In this document: piece after piece, positions 28,971 through 40,528 of the stretch
How positions within the stretch are numbered: the stretch's first letter is position 1
Layout of the letters: every line of letters starts with the position of its first letter
Assembly: GCA_008012315.1 (NCBI GenBank)
Contig: SSEL01000001.1
Coordinates: 62,001-126,000, forward strand
Source of the DNA: Rhodospirillaceae bacterium
GTDB lineage: Bacteria > Pseudomonadota > Alphaproteobacteria > Dongiales > Dongiaceae
DNA: 64,000 bases
Reading direction: 5' to 3'
Program-made: the position numbers and the translations under genes
Notes under the pieces: generated by a model
What the model was told of the DNA's origin: nothing
What the model saw: the letters and a program-made list of their open reading frames with translations, nothing else
The model's database searches: none

Positions 28971-30206
28971 TTACGCTTGGCCGGCCGGCGCGGTCCGGTC
29001 GTTTTGCAGCGATAGCGTCAGCAAGGTCAGAATGACCGTCACGACGCCGACGCCGAGATAAAGCGTGTGCAGCTCACCGAACAGCGTCTTGCTGTAACCG
29101 CCCAGCAGGTTGCCGGCGATGCCGCCAAGACCGAGCATCACATTGCCGAAGCCGAAAACCATGCTGGAAAAGGGCAGGGCGATCATCCGGCTGATATAGG
29201 CCGGCAACAGGCCATAGATCGCGCCATAGCTGATGCCGAAAGCGGCGGCCGCGACGAAGGGCAGCCAGCCGACCGGATAGAAAGCCATCAGGAGCGCTGC
29301 CAACATCAGCAAGGCCAGCGTCACCATGATCGCGCGTCGGATGCCGATACGGTCAGCCAGAAAACCGAGGATGGCGCCACCCGCCGCCGCCGCGAGGCCG
29401 AAGATCGTCCAGAGCAGACCGGTCGCCTGAATCGAGAAGCCGAGCTCGTTTCTGAGATAGGCCGCAAGATAGGTCTGGAACGGCATGTAAGCGACGCTGA
29501 TGAAAAACATCATCAGCAAGAGCAGCAGGACCAGCCGGGATTTCAGCAGCGTCAGCGCACCACGCAACCGTACTTTATTGCCGGCCGTCGATACGGCTTG
29601 CTTGGTGAGGACGCCAAGGCGGCCAAGAACGATCGCACCGACGACCACCAGGGCCAGCGTACCCAGACCCATGGCCAGCCAGACCGATCGCCAGCCCAAG
29701 GCCACCAGCAGGGGAGGGACCATCATGCCGTTCACCATCGCGCCATAGCCGCCGGCGCTGGAGAAAATGCCGAAGACCATCGCCCGGCCGCGTTCGGGAA
29801 TGTAACGGCTGACCACCTCGACCGTCGGGACCCAGATCGTCGAGGCAGTGGCGCCGAGGATCGTCAGGCCGATGCCCAGGACCCAAACGCCTCGCACCAT
29901 CGACAGCAAACTCAAGGTGACGGCACAGATGACGATCGCCAAAAGAACCAACCGCCCGCCGCCGATTTTCGGCGTCAAGATGCCGGCGGCCAGCGCGGCG
30001 ATCATATAGCCGGCCTGCGCGGCACCGGAGATCAGTCCGACTGTCGTATAGCTGATGCCGAGTGCCGCCTGCATGTCCGGCAGCAGAACCGGAAAGAGAT
30101 AGAGGCCGAGACCATAGGCGGCCGCCAGATAACAGGTGAAGAAAAAGGTGAGCAGGACGGCCAGCACGCCCGTCCGTTGCAATCTCGCCGTAGCAGCCAC
30201 CGGCAT
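28971..30206 (-). CDS. MFS transporter
   Basis: Start MPVAATARL chosen; 12 TM-type MFS sequence. Confidence 0.88.
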   Translation of the reverse strand: MPVAATARLQRTGVLAVLLTFFFTCYLAAAYGLGLYLFPVLLPDMQAALGISYTTVGLISGAAQAGYMIAALAAGILTPKIGGGRLVLLAIVICAVTLSLLSMVRGVWVLGIGLTILGATASTIWVPTVEVVSRYIPERGRAMVFGIFSSAGGYGAMVNGMMVPPLLVALGWRSVWLAMGLGTLALVVVGAIVLGRLGVLTKQAVSTAGNKVRLRGALTLLKSRLVLLLLLMMFFISVAYMPFQTYLAAYLRNELGFSIQATGLLWTIFGLAAAAGGAILGFLADRIGIRRAIMVTLALLMLAALLMAFYPVGWLPFVAAAAFGISYGAIYGLLPAYISRMIALPFSSMVFGFGNVMLGLGGIAGNLLGGYSKTLFGELHTLYLGVGVVTVILTLLTLSLQNDRTAPAGQA

Positions 30207-30341
30207 AACCTCACCTTGCGACAGTTTCGGCCACAGCTTAGCCGCAAGCCAAGCGCCCCGGTAGAGGCGGAACCGACGGGAAGCGGTTTTACCGCGACAC
30301 GAATGCCAGGCCTGCGCAGTAGGCCCGTACCACAACCCGCC

Positions 30342-31472
30342 TCAGGAAATCCGCAAACCGGTTTCCGGATCGAACAGGCTGGCGCGGGACATGTCGGCGG
30401 CAAAGCGCGCAGTGCCGCCGGCCTGCTGCAGATCGCCGGGGCGCAGCCGCGCGGTGACCTGGTCGGCGCCCAGCCGCAAGGTGCCCAGGGTATCGGCCCC
30501 GGTCGGCTCCAGCACCTCGACCTGCGCCTCGAAGGACGCAAGATGCGGTGCGGCCGCCGTGCTGCTATTTGCCAGTGTCACAGTTTCCGGCCGGATGCCG
30601 AGAATGACCGGCCGGTCGATCCGCGCCTCAATAGCGGCATCCGCCGCCGCCAGATTAGCCGCTGCGAGCGGCAGGAAACTGGCGCCCGCCGCACCGGTCT
30701 TGCTGAGAATGCCGATCCGGCCGTCCTGGCGCCGCAGCTCGCCGTGAATGAAGTTCATGCCCGGCGAGCCGATGAATTCGGCAACATAGAGATTGGCCGG
30801 GCGCTCATAGATTTCCTGGGGTGCTGCGAATTGCTGCACCACGCCGTCGCGCATGATGGCGATGCGCGAGGCCAGGGTCATCGCCTCGATCTGGTCATGG
30901 GTGACATAGACGATGGTGGTGCCGAGGCGCTGATGCAGCTTTTTCAATTCGGTGCGCATCTCCACCCGCAGCTTGGCGTCGAGATTGGAGAGCGGCTCGT
31001 CGAACAGAAACACCTTCGGATCGCGCACCATGGCGCGGCCGATGGCGACACGCTGGCGCTGTCCGCCGGACAAGGCAGCCGGCTTGCGATCGAGCAGGTG
31101 ATCGATCTGCAGCACCGCCGCGACCTTCTCGATCGCCCGCTGCCGGTCCGCCTTGGCGACGCCACGCATCTCCAGGCCGAAGCCGAGATTGCGCGCCACC
31201 GTCATGTTGGGATAGAGCGCATAAGACTGGAACACCATGGCGATGTTGCGGTTCTTCGGATGCACCCGCACGATCGACTGGCCGTCGATCAGCACATCGC
31301 CGTCGCTGGGCTCGATCAAGCCGGCGATGATGTTGAGCAGGGTCGACTTGCCGCAACCGGATGAGCCGAGCAGGACCAGGAACTCGCCATCCTCAAGATC
31401 GAGATCGATGCCTTTCAGCGTCTCGACCGGACCGTAGCGCTTCTTGATGCCCTGCAAAGTCAGTGTCGCCAT
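30342..31472 (-). CDS. Sugar ABC transporter ATP-binding protein (UgpC/MalK-like)
   Basis: 'GSSGCGKSTLLNIIAGL', 'LSGGQRQRVAIGRA', 'VFLFDEPLSNLDAKLR', C-terminal TOBE-like region. Confidence 0.92.
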   Translation of the reverse strand: MATLTLQGIKKRYGPVETLKGIDLDLEDGEFLVLLGSSGCGKSTLLNIIAGLIEPSDGDVLIDGQSIVRVHPKNRNIAMVFQSYALYPNMTVARNLGFGLEMRGVAKADRQRAIEKVAAVLQIDHLLDRKPAALSGGQRQRVAIGRAMVRDPKVFLFDEPLSNLDAKLRVEMRTELKKLHQRLGTTIVYVTHDQIEAMTLASRIAIMRDGVVQQFAAPQEIYERPANLYVAEFIGSPGMNFIHGELRRQDGRIGILSKTGAAGASFLPLAAANLAAADAAIEARIDRPVILGIRPETVTLANSSTAAAPHLASFEAQVEVLEPTGADTLGTLRLGADQVTARLRPGDLQQAGGTARFAADMSRASLFDPETGLRIS

Positions 31473-31494
31473 AACCCGTTCGATCCCTTTCGTC

Positions 31495-32406
31495 TCAACT
31501 GGCGGCGTCGTCGCGCCGGGGCAGGGTGGAGACCGCGCGCGAGGCGACATTGACGCCGGCCGCGAGCGCGGCATCGATATCGGCACCCTGCGCCATCGCC
31601 GCCAGGTAACCGGCATTGAAGACATCGCCGGCGCCGATCGTATCGACCGGCGTCACTTTCGGCGCCGCCACCCGCACGATCCGGCCGAGATGCTGGCCCA
31701 TGGCGCCGGCCGCGCCAAGCTTCACCACCAGCCGCGCCGCCGACGGCAAAAGCCGCCCGATGCGCTCCAGCGCCGCCTCGACCGTCTGGGTGCCGGCCAG
31801 CGAGGTGATCTCCACTTCATTGACCAGGAAATGCGTGCAATAGGGCAGCCAGGCCCGCGTCATGGTCAGGATTTCCGGCGTCCAACCCTGGATCGGCCAA
31901 CCGGTATCGAGGGCAATCTCGACATCATGTGCCAGCAGCCAGGTGAACAAGGCGGCATAATCGGCGGTCAGCCGCTCGGTCAGATAGCAGCCGGCCATCA
32001 GCGCGATGCCGCCGCGCAAGGCCTCGATATCCAGGCAGCTTTGCACCTCGGCGAGACTGAGCAGCGGGATATGGCCCGGCATGGTGAAGAAGGTGCGCTC
32101 GCCATCCGGATGGGTGACGCCGACGGAAAAGGTCGTCGCCGTCTGCTCGACCGGCCAGGCCGCGCTGTGGATGGCAAAGCTTTCGCGCAGCCAGGCGCCG
32201 AAATGATCGTTGCCGGTATTCGCCGCGAGCTGGAACGGCACGCCCATCGCATCCAGCGCCAAGGCGGTGTTGCCGACCGCGCCGCCGACCCGGATCTCGC
32301 CGTGATCGACCATGATCTCGGTGCCGGGACGCGGCCAGGGCACGGCAGCACCGATGATGATGTCGGTATTGACGTTGCCGATGAGGGCGAGGGGACGCAT
32401 GGCCAT
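31495..32406 (-). CDS. PfkB-family carbohydrate kinase
   Basis: 'IRVGGAVGNTALALDAMG', 'VDTIGAGDVFNAGYLAAM'; start MAMRPLALIGNVNTD. Confidence 0.88.
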   Translation of the reverse strand: MAMRPLALIGNVNTDIIIGAAVPWPRPGTEIMVDHGEIRVGGAVGNTALALDAMGVPFQLAANTGNDHFGAWLRESFAIHSAAWPVEQTATTFSVGVTHPDGERTFFTMPGHIPLLSLAEVQSCLDIEALRGGIALMAGCYLTERLTADYAALFTWLLAHDVEIALDTGWPIQGWTPEILTMTRAWLPYCTHFLVNEVEITSLAGTQTVEAALERIGRLLPSAARLVVKLGAAGAMGQHLGRIVRVAAPKVTPVDTIGAGDVFNAGYLAAMAQGADIDAALAAGVNVASRAVSTLPRRDDAAS

Positions 32407-32425
32407 ATCCGCCGGTTCTTTCCGC

Positions 32426-33451
32426 TTACTCGACCCGCGTGACCTTGCCGCTGCGGATCGGCGTGCCGACATCGGCGACGCGGCGGCGGGCGATCTCGAT
32501 GACCAGGCGCTGCGCCGGTGGCAGCAAGGCAAGATTGGCGGCGAGGTCCCTGGCCTGGCCGACACTGACCTGCAAGGCGCCGGACTTGCTGTCCTGGCCG
32601 CTGGCATCGATCAGCACGGTCGGCGAGCCGGCCGCCACGGTCTGCCGCGCGAGGTCTTCGCACAGACCCGCCGCCGGCTCATCGCCGCGCACCACCACGA
32701 CGCCCACCTTGGGACCGAGGATTTCCAGCGGCCCGTGGCGGAACTGTCCGCCCTCCAGCGCATAGGCCGGCATGCGGGCCAGTTCCATCGCGCCCAGCGC
32801 CGCACCTTCGGCCAGGCCGCGCAGGCCGCGACCGGAAAAGACGATGGTCTCGCAATCCTGCAGCTTGTCAGCGGCGGCCGTGATATCCGGATCGATCGGC
32901 GCCTGCAGGATCTGCAACGCCGCGGCGGGATCGACGCCCAGTTCCGCCAGCACCCGCTGATGCAGGGCAAGGCTGATCAGCAGGCTGCGCGTCGCCGCAA
33001 AGGCCTTCTCCGACCCGCCCGCGCCGATCAGCGAGGGGCAGGTCCTGGCCAATGTCGAGCCGCCTTCCAAAGTCAGGCCGAATACATCCGCCCGCGCGCC
33101 GAAGCTCTCGAACAGGCGATGCACTTCGGCGGATTCGCCCGATTGCGAGGTGACGATGACGGTCGCATCGGCCAGATCGAGCGGCGTATAGAGCTGTTCG
33201 GACAGGGTCAGCGCGAGGCACCGTATGTCCTGCGCGCGGTAATCCGGCTCCGCCATGCGGTTGACCGCCTGCGAGCCGCCCATGCCGAGCAGGATGAGGC
33301 GCCTGGTCCGCTTGACCGAGGCGGCGATCTGCGCCGCGACCTCGCCATTGGCATGATAGGAGTCCAGGGCGTCACGATGCTGTTTCGACATTTCGTGATG
33401 GAGGGCGGCGAGGCCGGCCGGGATGGCGGCGTCGGCGGTAGGCGTGGTCAT
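32426..33451 (-). CDS. SIS-domain sugar isomerase/deaminase (GlmS/AgaS-like)
   Basis: 341 aa; 'ILLGMGGSQAVNRMAEPDYR', 'VIVTSQSGESAEVHRLF', 'LEGGQFRHGPLEIL'. Confidence 0.85.
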   Translation of the reverse strand: MTTPTADAAIPAGLAALHHEMSKQHRDALDSYHANGEVAAQIAASVKRTRRLILLGMGGSQAVNRMAEPDYRAQDIRCLALTLSEQLYTPLDLADATVIVTSQSGESAEVHRLFESFGARADVFGLTLEGGSTLARTCPSLIGAGGSEKAFAATRSLLISLALHQRVLAELGVDPAAALQILQAPIDPDITAAADKLQDCETIVFSGRGLRGLAEGAALGAMELARMPAYALEGGQFRHGPLEILGPKVGVVVVRGDEPAAGLCEDLARQTVAAGSPTVLIDASGQDSKSGALQVSVGQARDLAANLALLPPAQRLVIEIARRRVADVGTPIRSGKVTRVE

Positions 33452-33454
33452 GAT

Positions 33455-34303
33455 CTATCCTTTCACACCGCCGGTGGTCAGACCGGCGATCAGGGATTTT
33501 TGCAGGAAGAAGCCGATCAGCACGGGCGGCACGGCGGCCAGCACGCCGGCCGTGGCGATCAGCCCGTAATCGGAGACACGGCCGCCGGCGAGATCGGCGA
33601 TCGCGACGGGCAGGGTCTTGGCCCGCTGATCGGCGGTGAAAAGCAAAGCATAGAAGAATTCGTCCCAGGCCAGCAGGAAGGCGAACAGGCCGCCGGTCGC
33701 CAGAGCGGGACCGGCGAGCGGCAGGGTGATGCGGCGCCAGATCTGGTCCAGCCGCGCACCATCGATCATCGCCGCCAATTCGATTTCCTGCGGGATATTG
33801 TCGAAGCTGCTTTTCAGCAGCCAGGTGGTGAAGGGGGCGAGGATGCTGAGATAGACCACCGCCAAGCTGAAGACCGAATTGAGGGCGCCGAGCGCGGCGA
33901 GCGCAAAATAGAGCGGCACCACCAGCGCCACCGGCGGCAGCATATAGGTGGCGACCACGGCATAGAGCGCCAGCCGTTGCCGGCCCGGCGAGCGTGACAC
34001 CGACCAGGCCCCCGGTATCGCCACCAGCAAGGCGCCCAGGGTCGCCATGGTGGCGACGGCCAGGCTGTTGCGCATCGAGGCGAGGAAGGCTTCGCCGGCA
34101 CTGTTCTCGGCCACGGTCAGCAGTTCTACATAGCGATGGAAGTCGATATGACGAGGCATCCAGCGCAGCGGAATGGTGGTGAGATCGTTGGTGGTGCTGA
34201 CACTCATGATCAGCATCCAGAGGATCGGCGTCAGCAGGAACAGCGCCAGAAGCAAAGCGCAAAGATGCACGAAGAAGCTGAGCCAGGGATTTTGCCGTTC
34301 CAT
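33455..34303 (-). CDS. Sugar ABC transporter permease (MalG-type)
   Basis: 282 aa; 'EIELAAMIDGARLDQIWRRITLPLAGPALAT' EAA motif. Confidence 0.9.
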   Translation of the reverse strand: MERQNPWLSFFVHLCALLLALFLLTPILWMLIMSVSTTNDLTTIPLRWMPRHIDFHRYVELLTVAENSAGEAFLASMRNSLAVATMATLGALLVAIPGAWSVSRSPGRQRLALYAVVATYMLPPVALVVPLYFALAALGALNSVFSLAVVYLSILAPFTTWLLKSSFDNIPQEIELAAMIDGARLDQIWRRITLPLAGPALATGGLFAFLLAWDEFFYALLFTADQRAKTLPVAIADLAGGRVSDYGLIATAGVLAAVPPVLIGFFLQKSLIAGLTTGGVKG

Positions 34304-34322
34304 GCCGGGCGCTCCGTACCGC

Positions 34323-35207
34323 TTATTTCAGCTCGCCCTGCTTGCGCAGGATGGTGACATAACCGGCGATCAACAAGGCGCTGATCAACACCATGATGAG
34401 GGCGATCGATCCGCCGAGGCCTGCCTGTTGGAACGAAAAAGCCTGCTGATAGACCAGGATGCTGATCGTCTTGGTGCTGTTGGCCGGGCCGCCGCGGGTC
34501 ATCACCCAGATGATGTCGAAGACCTTGAAGGCCTCGATGATCCGCAGCACCACGGCGACGGTCAGCGGACCGATCAGATAAGGCAGGATGACGGCGCGGA
34601 AACGCGACCAGGGGCCTGCCCCGTCGATCACCGCCGCCGCGCGCAATTCGCGCGGCACCGATTGCAAGGCGGCCAGTGCAATCAGCGCCACCAGCGGGAA
34701 ATTCTTCCAGACATCGGCAAGGCAGATGGCATAGAGCGCACTGCCCGGTTCGCCCAGCCAGGAGCGATAGGCATCGATCAGGCCAACTTGGGTGAAGAGC
34801 GCATTGAAGGCGCCGAAATCGGGATTGTAGATGAGGCGCCACATCGTGGCATTAACCACCGTGGGCAGCGCCCAGGGCAGGATCATCAAGGCGCGGACGA
34901 TGCCGCGTCCGTGGAATTTCTGATCGAGCAGCAGGGCCGCCAGGAGGCCCAGCAGGAATTCCGCACCGACCGAAATCAGCACGAAGCGAATCGTCGTCCA
35001 GACCACCTCATAGAAGGCCGGCGCCGCCAGCACACGCTGGAAATTGGCCAGGCCCAGCCAATGCACATCGCCGCCCAGCAGTTTCGCATCGGTGAAACTG
35101 ACCGCGACGGTCTTGGCGAGGGGCCAGCCGATGATGAAGGTCATCAGAGCGAGCAGGGGGGCCAGCAACAGCCAGCTCCGCAGACTCATCCAATTTCCAT
35201 TCATCAT
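34323..35207 (-). CDS. Sugar ABC transporter permease (MalF-type)
   Basis: 294 aa; 'RELRAAAVIDGAGPWSRFRAVILPYL' EAA motif. Confidence 0.9.
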   Translation of the reverse strand: MMNGNWMSLRSWLLLAPLLALMTFIIGWPLAKTVAVSFTDAKLLGGDVHWLGLANFQRVLAAPAFYEVVWTTIRFVLISVGAEFLLGLLAALLLDQKFHGRGIVRALMILPWALPTVVNATMWRLIYNPDFGAFNALFTQVGLIDAYRSWLGEPGSALYAICLADVWKNFPLVALIALAALQSVPRELRAAAVIDGAGPWSRFRAVILPYLIGPLTVAVVLRIIEAFKVFDIIWVMTRGGPANSTKTISILVYQQAFSFQQAGLGGSIALIMVLISALLIAGYVTILRKQGELK

Positions 35208-35246
35208 CGGCTGTCCAGTGGAGCCCAGAAACTTACAACCCGCAAC

Positions 35247-36515
35247 TTACAACCCGCCGCCGGCCGCATCGGCCGCCGTCTGCAGGGCATCAGCCGGCGA
35301 AGCCGATTTCAGCAGCGCCGTATGGATCGCCTGCTGCAGCTGCGTCGAGAGCTGCTGATAGGTCGGCGTGGTCGGCCGCGGGAACATGATGCCCAGCGAC
35401 TGCTTGGCTGCCGCCACCAGGCTTTCCTGGCCCTTGGTCACCGCCGGGTCGCTATAGGAACTGGCCCAGATCGGCAGGCTGAGCTTGGCATATTTGTTCT
35501 GCACCTTCTGCGAGGTCATGAAGACGATGTATTTCCAGGCCTCGTCCGGATGCTTGCTGGTGCTGGTGATGCCAAGACCCATGGAACCGTTCACCGCCGA
35601 GGCCTTGCTCTTGCCCTCGATGCCCGGCGCCGGCACGACGCCGACCTTGCCGACGATTTTCGATTCCTTCGGATCGCCATTGGCCATGTTGTACATATAG
35701 GTCCAGTTGAGGGCGAAGGCCGCATCGCCGCTGGAGAAGACGCGGCGCACATCCTCTTCCAGATATTCCTTCGAATGCGGATTGGTCAGGCCCTTATCCG
35801 TGGTCTCCACCATGTATTTCAGCGCATCGACACCGCCATCGGTCTGGAAGGCAGGCTTGCCGGAGTCGTCCAGGAACTTGCCGCCATAGGCCGCAACCAG
35901 GGTCGTGTAGTCGCAGATCGCCGCTTCCGCCTGGGCCCAGCTCCAGACGATCGGGAATTCGACCAGCTTCTTTTCCTTGATGATCTCGGCCTGCTTCTCC
36001 AGCTCGGCCCAGGTCTTGGGCGGATGGGCGATACCGGCCTTCTTCAGGATCTCGGTGTTGTAGAAAAGATATTTGGTGTCGAGGATCCAGGGCATGCCAT
36101 AGCGATGGCCCTTATACTCGACCGTCGTCCAGGCGCCCGGCAGGACACCCTTCTGCATCTCCGGCGTGATCTTGTCGGTGACATCGACCAGCACCTTGTT
36201 CTCGGCGAATTCCGCCGGCCAGATCACGTCGAACAGCACCACGTCATAGCCGCTGCCGGCGCCCTGGGCGAGAGTGGTCTTGTCGTGCAGGCCTTCATAG
36301 GGCACGAATTCCGCGTTCACCTTGATGCCGGGATTGGCCTTTTCGAAATCCGCCGTCATCGCCCGCACATCGGATTCGCTGTAAGCCGCCTGGCTCATGA
36401 ACAAGGCGTTGATCGTGGTATCGGCAGATGCGCCGTGACCGATCATCTGGCCGCCGGCCAGCAGGCCGCCGCCGATAACCGCTTGCATGATCAGTGATCG
36501 AACTTTTCCTGACAT
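35247..36515 (-). CDS. Sugar ABC extracellular substrate-binding protein (family 1)
   Basis: 422 aa; signal peptide; 'FEKANPGIKVNAEFVPYEGLHDKTTLAQGAGSGYDVVLFD'. Confidence 0.9.
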   Translation of the reverse strand: MSGKVRSLIMQAVIGGGLLAGGQMIGHGASADTTINALFMSQAAYSESDVRAMTADFEKANPGIKVNAEFVPYEGLHDKTTLAQGAGSGYDVVLFDVIWPAEFAENKVLVDVTDKITPEMQKGVLPGAWTTVEYKGHRYGMPWILDTKYLFYNTEILKKAGIAHPPKTWAELEKQAEIIKEKKLVEFPIVWSWAQAEAAICDYTTLVAAYGGKFLDDSGKPAFQTDGGVDALKYMVETTDKGLTNPHSKEYLEEDVRRVFSSGDAAFALNWTYMYNMANGDPKESKIVGKVGVVPAPGIEGKSKASAVNGSMGLGITSTSKHPDEAWKYIVFMTSQKVQNKYAKLSLPIWASSYSDPAVTKGQESLVAAAKQSLGIMFPRPTTPTYQQLSTQLQQAIHTALLKSASPADALQTAADAAGGGL

Positions 36516-36609
36516 CCCTTCCTCCCAAGCTGCGCCGCGCCTTTTCGGCCGGCGATTTGCACCACCATGATCGGCCTTGCCGCGAAAGGCGCTTGCATCG
36601 CCTTTCGAA

Positions 36610-36632
36610 TTAAATCAATTTGTTTGAATTAA
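36610..36632. promoter_or_regulatory. Inverted repeat TTAAATCAA-N5-TTGAATTAA, candidate ROK operator
   Basis: 9-bp arms, 8/9 match, in AT-rich divergent region between SBP operon and ROK gene. Confidence 0.6.
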
Positions 36633-36699
36633 TGAGTTTCCGGGAATTTGTCCAGCCTGTCAATCCGGGGCGGCATGACCGAAGGGGAGCGAAGCAGGG

Positions 36700-37935
36700 G
36701 TGACACGGCGGATCAACGCGACGGCGGGGACCAATCTGGGCGGCGCCAGTGCCCATAACCGCCGCGTCGTCTTTGATGCCCTGCGCCTGAACGGCAGCCT
36801 GTCGCGCGCCGAGATCGCCCGGGCGACCCAGCTCACCCCGCAGACCGTCAGCAATATCATCGACCAGTTCGTGGAAACCGGCCTGGTCGCTGCCGATGCG
36901 CCGATCCGGGGCGGCCGCGGCCAGCCGGCGACGCCCTATCGCATCGTCGCCAGCGGCGCCTATTCGCTCGGCATCCATATCGACCGCCATCAGATCCTCG
37001 GGATCGGCGCCGATCTCAGCGGCCGCACCCTCAGCCGGCATTGCCACCGCCTGCCCAAAGGCGGGCCGAAAAAGGGCTTTGCCATTCTGCTCGATCTCAT
37101 TGCCGCGATCCGCCGGGACATCGATCTCGCCGCCCCGCCGGGCGCACGCCGGCTGCTCGGCCTCGGCGTCGCCATGCCGGGACCGTTCGGCCTGTGGTCG
37201 GATCCGCAGCATCCGCCGGCCGATACCCTGATCGATCCCTGGGTGATGCGCGAATGGCATGAATTCCCGCTGACCGAGCAATTGACCAGCGAAACCGGCC
37301 TGGAAGCGGCACTGCAGAACGATGCCGGCGCCGCGGCCATGGCGGAAAAGATGTATGGCGCCGCCAGCGGGCTCGATCATTTCGTGCATCTCTATATCGG
37401 CTACGGCATGGGCGCCGGGCTGATCATCCAGGGCGAGATCTATGCCGGCACGGCCGGCAATGCCGGCGAGATCGGCCAGCTACCGGCAGCCGGATTCGGT
37501 GACGAGGAGTCGGAGGGCGCAAAGACGCTGGAGCATTATGTCTCCGTCCTCTCCGCCTGCCGCGCCCTCGATCTCGATCCCGGCACCGCCAATCTCTTTC
37601 CCAAGCTGGAAGCCTTGCTGGCGGCGGGCGATCCGCGCCTCGATGCCTGGACGGTGCAGGCCGGCCGCCATCTGCGTCAGGCGATCCAGATCGTCGAAGC
37701 TTTGTTCGATCCCCAGACGGTGGTGGTCGGCGGACAATTGCCGCCGGGCCTGCTGCTGGCGATCACCCGCCATGTCGAGCCGCTGCTCTCCTCGGTCTCG
37801 CATCGGCCCGGCCGCTCTTTGCCACGCTTGACGGTCGGCACCGCCGATCTCTGGGTGGTCGCCCAGGGTGCGGCCATGGAGCCGATCTCACGGACTTTCG
37901 ATCCGCAATTCCGCGCCTTGCTGAAATCGGCCTGA
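36700..37935 (+). CDS. ROK-family transcriptional regulator
   Basis: 411 aa; N-terminal wHTH 'LSRAEIARATQLTPQTVSNIIDQFVETGLV', ROK domain 'GYGMGAGLIIQGEIYAGTAGNAGEIGQ'. Confidence 0.9.
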   Translation: MTRRINATAGTNLGGASAHNRRVVFDALRLNGSLSRAEIARATQLTPQTVSNIIDQFVETGLVAADAPIRGGRGQPATPYRIVASGAYSLGIHIDRHQILGIGADLSGRTLSRHCHRLPKGGPKKGFAILLDLIAAIRRDIDLAAPPGARRLLGLGVAMPGPFGLWSDPQHPPADTLIDPWVMREWHEFPLTEQLTSETGLEAALQNDAGAAAMAEKMYGAASGLDHFVHLYIGYGMGAGLIIQGEIYAGTAGNAGEIGQLPAAGFGDEESEGAKTLEHYVSVLSACRALDLDPGTANLFPKLEALLAAGDPRLDAWTVQAGRHLRQAIQIVEALFDPQTVVVGGQLPPGLLLAITRHVEPLLSSVSHRPGRSLPRLTVGTADLWVVAQGAAMEPISRTFDPQFRALLKSA

Positions 37936-37945
37936 CAATCGGGCG

Positions 37946-39055
<1,110 letters not shown>

Positions 39056-39108
39056 GATGTTTTCCTGAATGTGCCGGATTGTTATCTATGCCGTATTCCG
39101 CGCGACCG

Positions 39109-40524
39109 TCATTCGGCGGGTCCGCCCGGCTTCAATTCCGACAGCCAGCGGGTGACGGCGCCCGGTGTCTCGTTGCGGATTTCCAGATCGTTGCGCCGCC
39201 GGATCGCCGCCCGCACCAATCTGGCGCCGAGATAGCGAAAAGGTTCCGGCGGCAGCTTACCACGCCGGCCGATACCGACGAGGCCGCTGGCGCTCCAGCG
39301 ATCCTTCCGCTCCAGCACCAGGCTGGCAAGGATGCGCCCGGCAACCGGCGTCTGGGCGATGCCGGTGCCGTTGAAGCCCATGCCGAAGACGATATTGGGG
39401 TGACCCTGCAGATGATCGAAGACCGGCACATGTTGCGGCGTGCAATCGATCGGACCGGCCCAGTCATACGCGATCTTCACCTCGCGCAGGCTGGGATAGA
39501 CCCGGTGCAGCTCGCGAACATTATCGCGCCCGTGTTGCGGGCTGCGGTTGAAGCTGGCGCCGAAATCGCCTCGGAAGGCAACATTGCCGCTGCCCCGGCC
39601 GAAGACGACGCGGCCTCTCGGCGTGCGCTGGTAATAGAGCACATGGGCCTGTGAATCGCAGATCGAGGCGCCATCGCGCCAGCCGATCCGGTCGAGCAGA
39701 TCCGGCGCCTCGGCGGTGGCGATCACCTGGCTTGCGACCACATAGAGATGGCGGCGCAATTCGGGCAAGGCGGAGAGCCAGGCATTCGCCGCCAGCACCA
39801 CTTTCTCCGCGCGCGCCGTGCCGCGCACCGTGCGCAGGGTGCAGATCCGCCCCGGCACGATATCGATGACCGGACTGCGTTCATGGATGACGACGCCGCG
39901 GGCAATCGCCAGATCGCGCAGGCCGATCGCAAGTTTTGCCGGATGAACGGTACCGGCATGCGGCTCGACGATGCCGGCATAGGAGGCCGAGGAGCCGGTA
40001 CGCTGCTCGATTTCCTCGGCGGTCAATTGCCTGAACCGTTCCGCACCGGCCGCCTCGGTCATCGCTACGGCGCGCGACCAGGCGCCCTCCTGGGCTTTGG
40101 AGCTCGCCGTCCACAGCCAGCCATCGAGCCGCAGATCCATGTCAATCATGCCTTGCTGCTGGAACTGTTGCAGCTCGCCGATCGCATCGACCGTATCGGC
40201 GCAAAGCTGCCGCGCTTCCGCCGCGCCGACCACGGCGCTGATCTGGTCCAGTTCGGCGAACCAGGAATGGACCTGACCGCCATTGCGGCCCGAGGCGCCC
40301 GAACCGCAAAGATCGGCTTCGAGAATGACGACACGCATCTCCGGCGCGAGGTCGCGGAGACGCAAGGCCGTCCACAGCCCGGTGAAGCCGCCGCCGACTA
40401 TGGCGACATCTGCCCGCACCTCGCCCTGCAGGCTTTCGGTCACCGCTTGCGCCGCGACATCCTGCAGCCAGAAGGACCGGTCGCCCGGTGCCGCGACGGC
40501 TGGCTGCCGCAAACGAAAGCTCAT
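39109..40524 (-). CDS. FAD-dependent oxidoreductase (DAO family, amine/amino-acid type)
   Basis: 471 aa; 'ADVAIVGGGFTGLWTALRL' Rossmann, 'CGSGASGRNGGQVH', 'GMGFNGTGIAQTPVAGRILASL'. Confidence 0.88.
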   Translation of the reverse strand: MSFRLRQPAVAAPGDRSFWLQDVAAQAVTESLQGEVRADVAIVGGGFTGLWTALRLRDLAPEMRVVILEADLCGSGASGRNGGQVHSWFAELDQISAVVGAAEARQLCADTVDAIGELQQFQQQGMIDMDLRLDGWLWTASSKAQEGAWSRAVAMTEAAGAERFRQLTAEEIEQRTGSSASYAGIVEPHAGTVHPAKLAIGLRDLAIARGVVIHERSPVIDIVPGRICTLRTVRGTARAEKVVLAANAWLSALPELRRHLYVVASQVIATAEAPDLLDRIGWRDGASICDSQAHVLYYQRTPRGRVVFGRGSGNVAFRGDFGASFNRSPQHGRDNVRELHRVYPSLREVKIAYDWAGPIDCTPQHVPVFDHLQGHPNIVFGMGFNGTGIAQTPVAGRILASLVLERKDRWSASGLVGIGRRGKLPPEPFRYLGARLVRAAIRRRNDLEIRNETPGAVTRWLSELKPGGPAE

Positions 40525-40528
40525 TGCC

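Noticed and set aside
29067-31364. 765-aa plus-strand ORF opposite MFS and UgpC-type ATPase
   Set aside because: Spurious antisense ORF of the same kind
34173-36497. 774-aa plus-strand ORF opposite permease and SBP genes
   Set aside because: Spurious antisense ORF; real sugar-transport genes on minus strand
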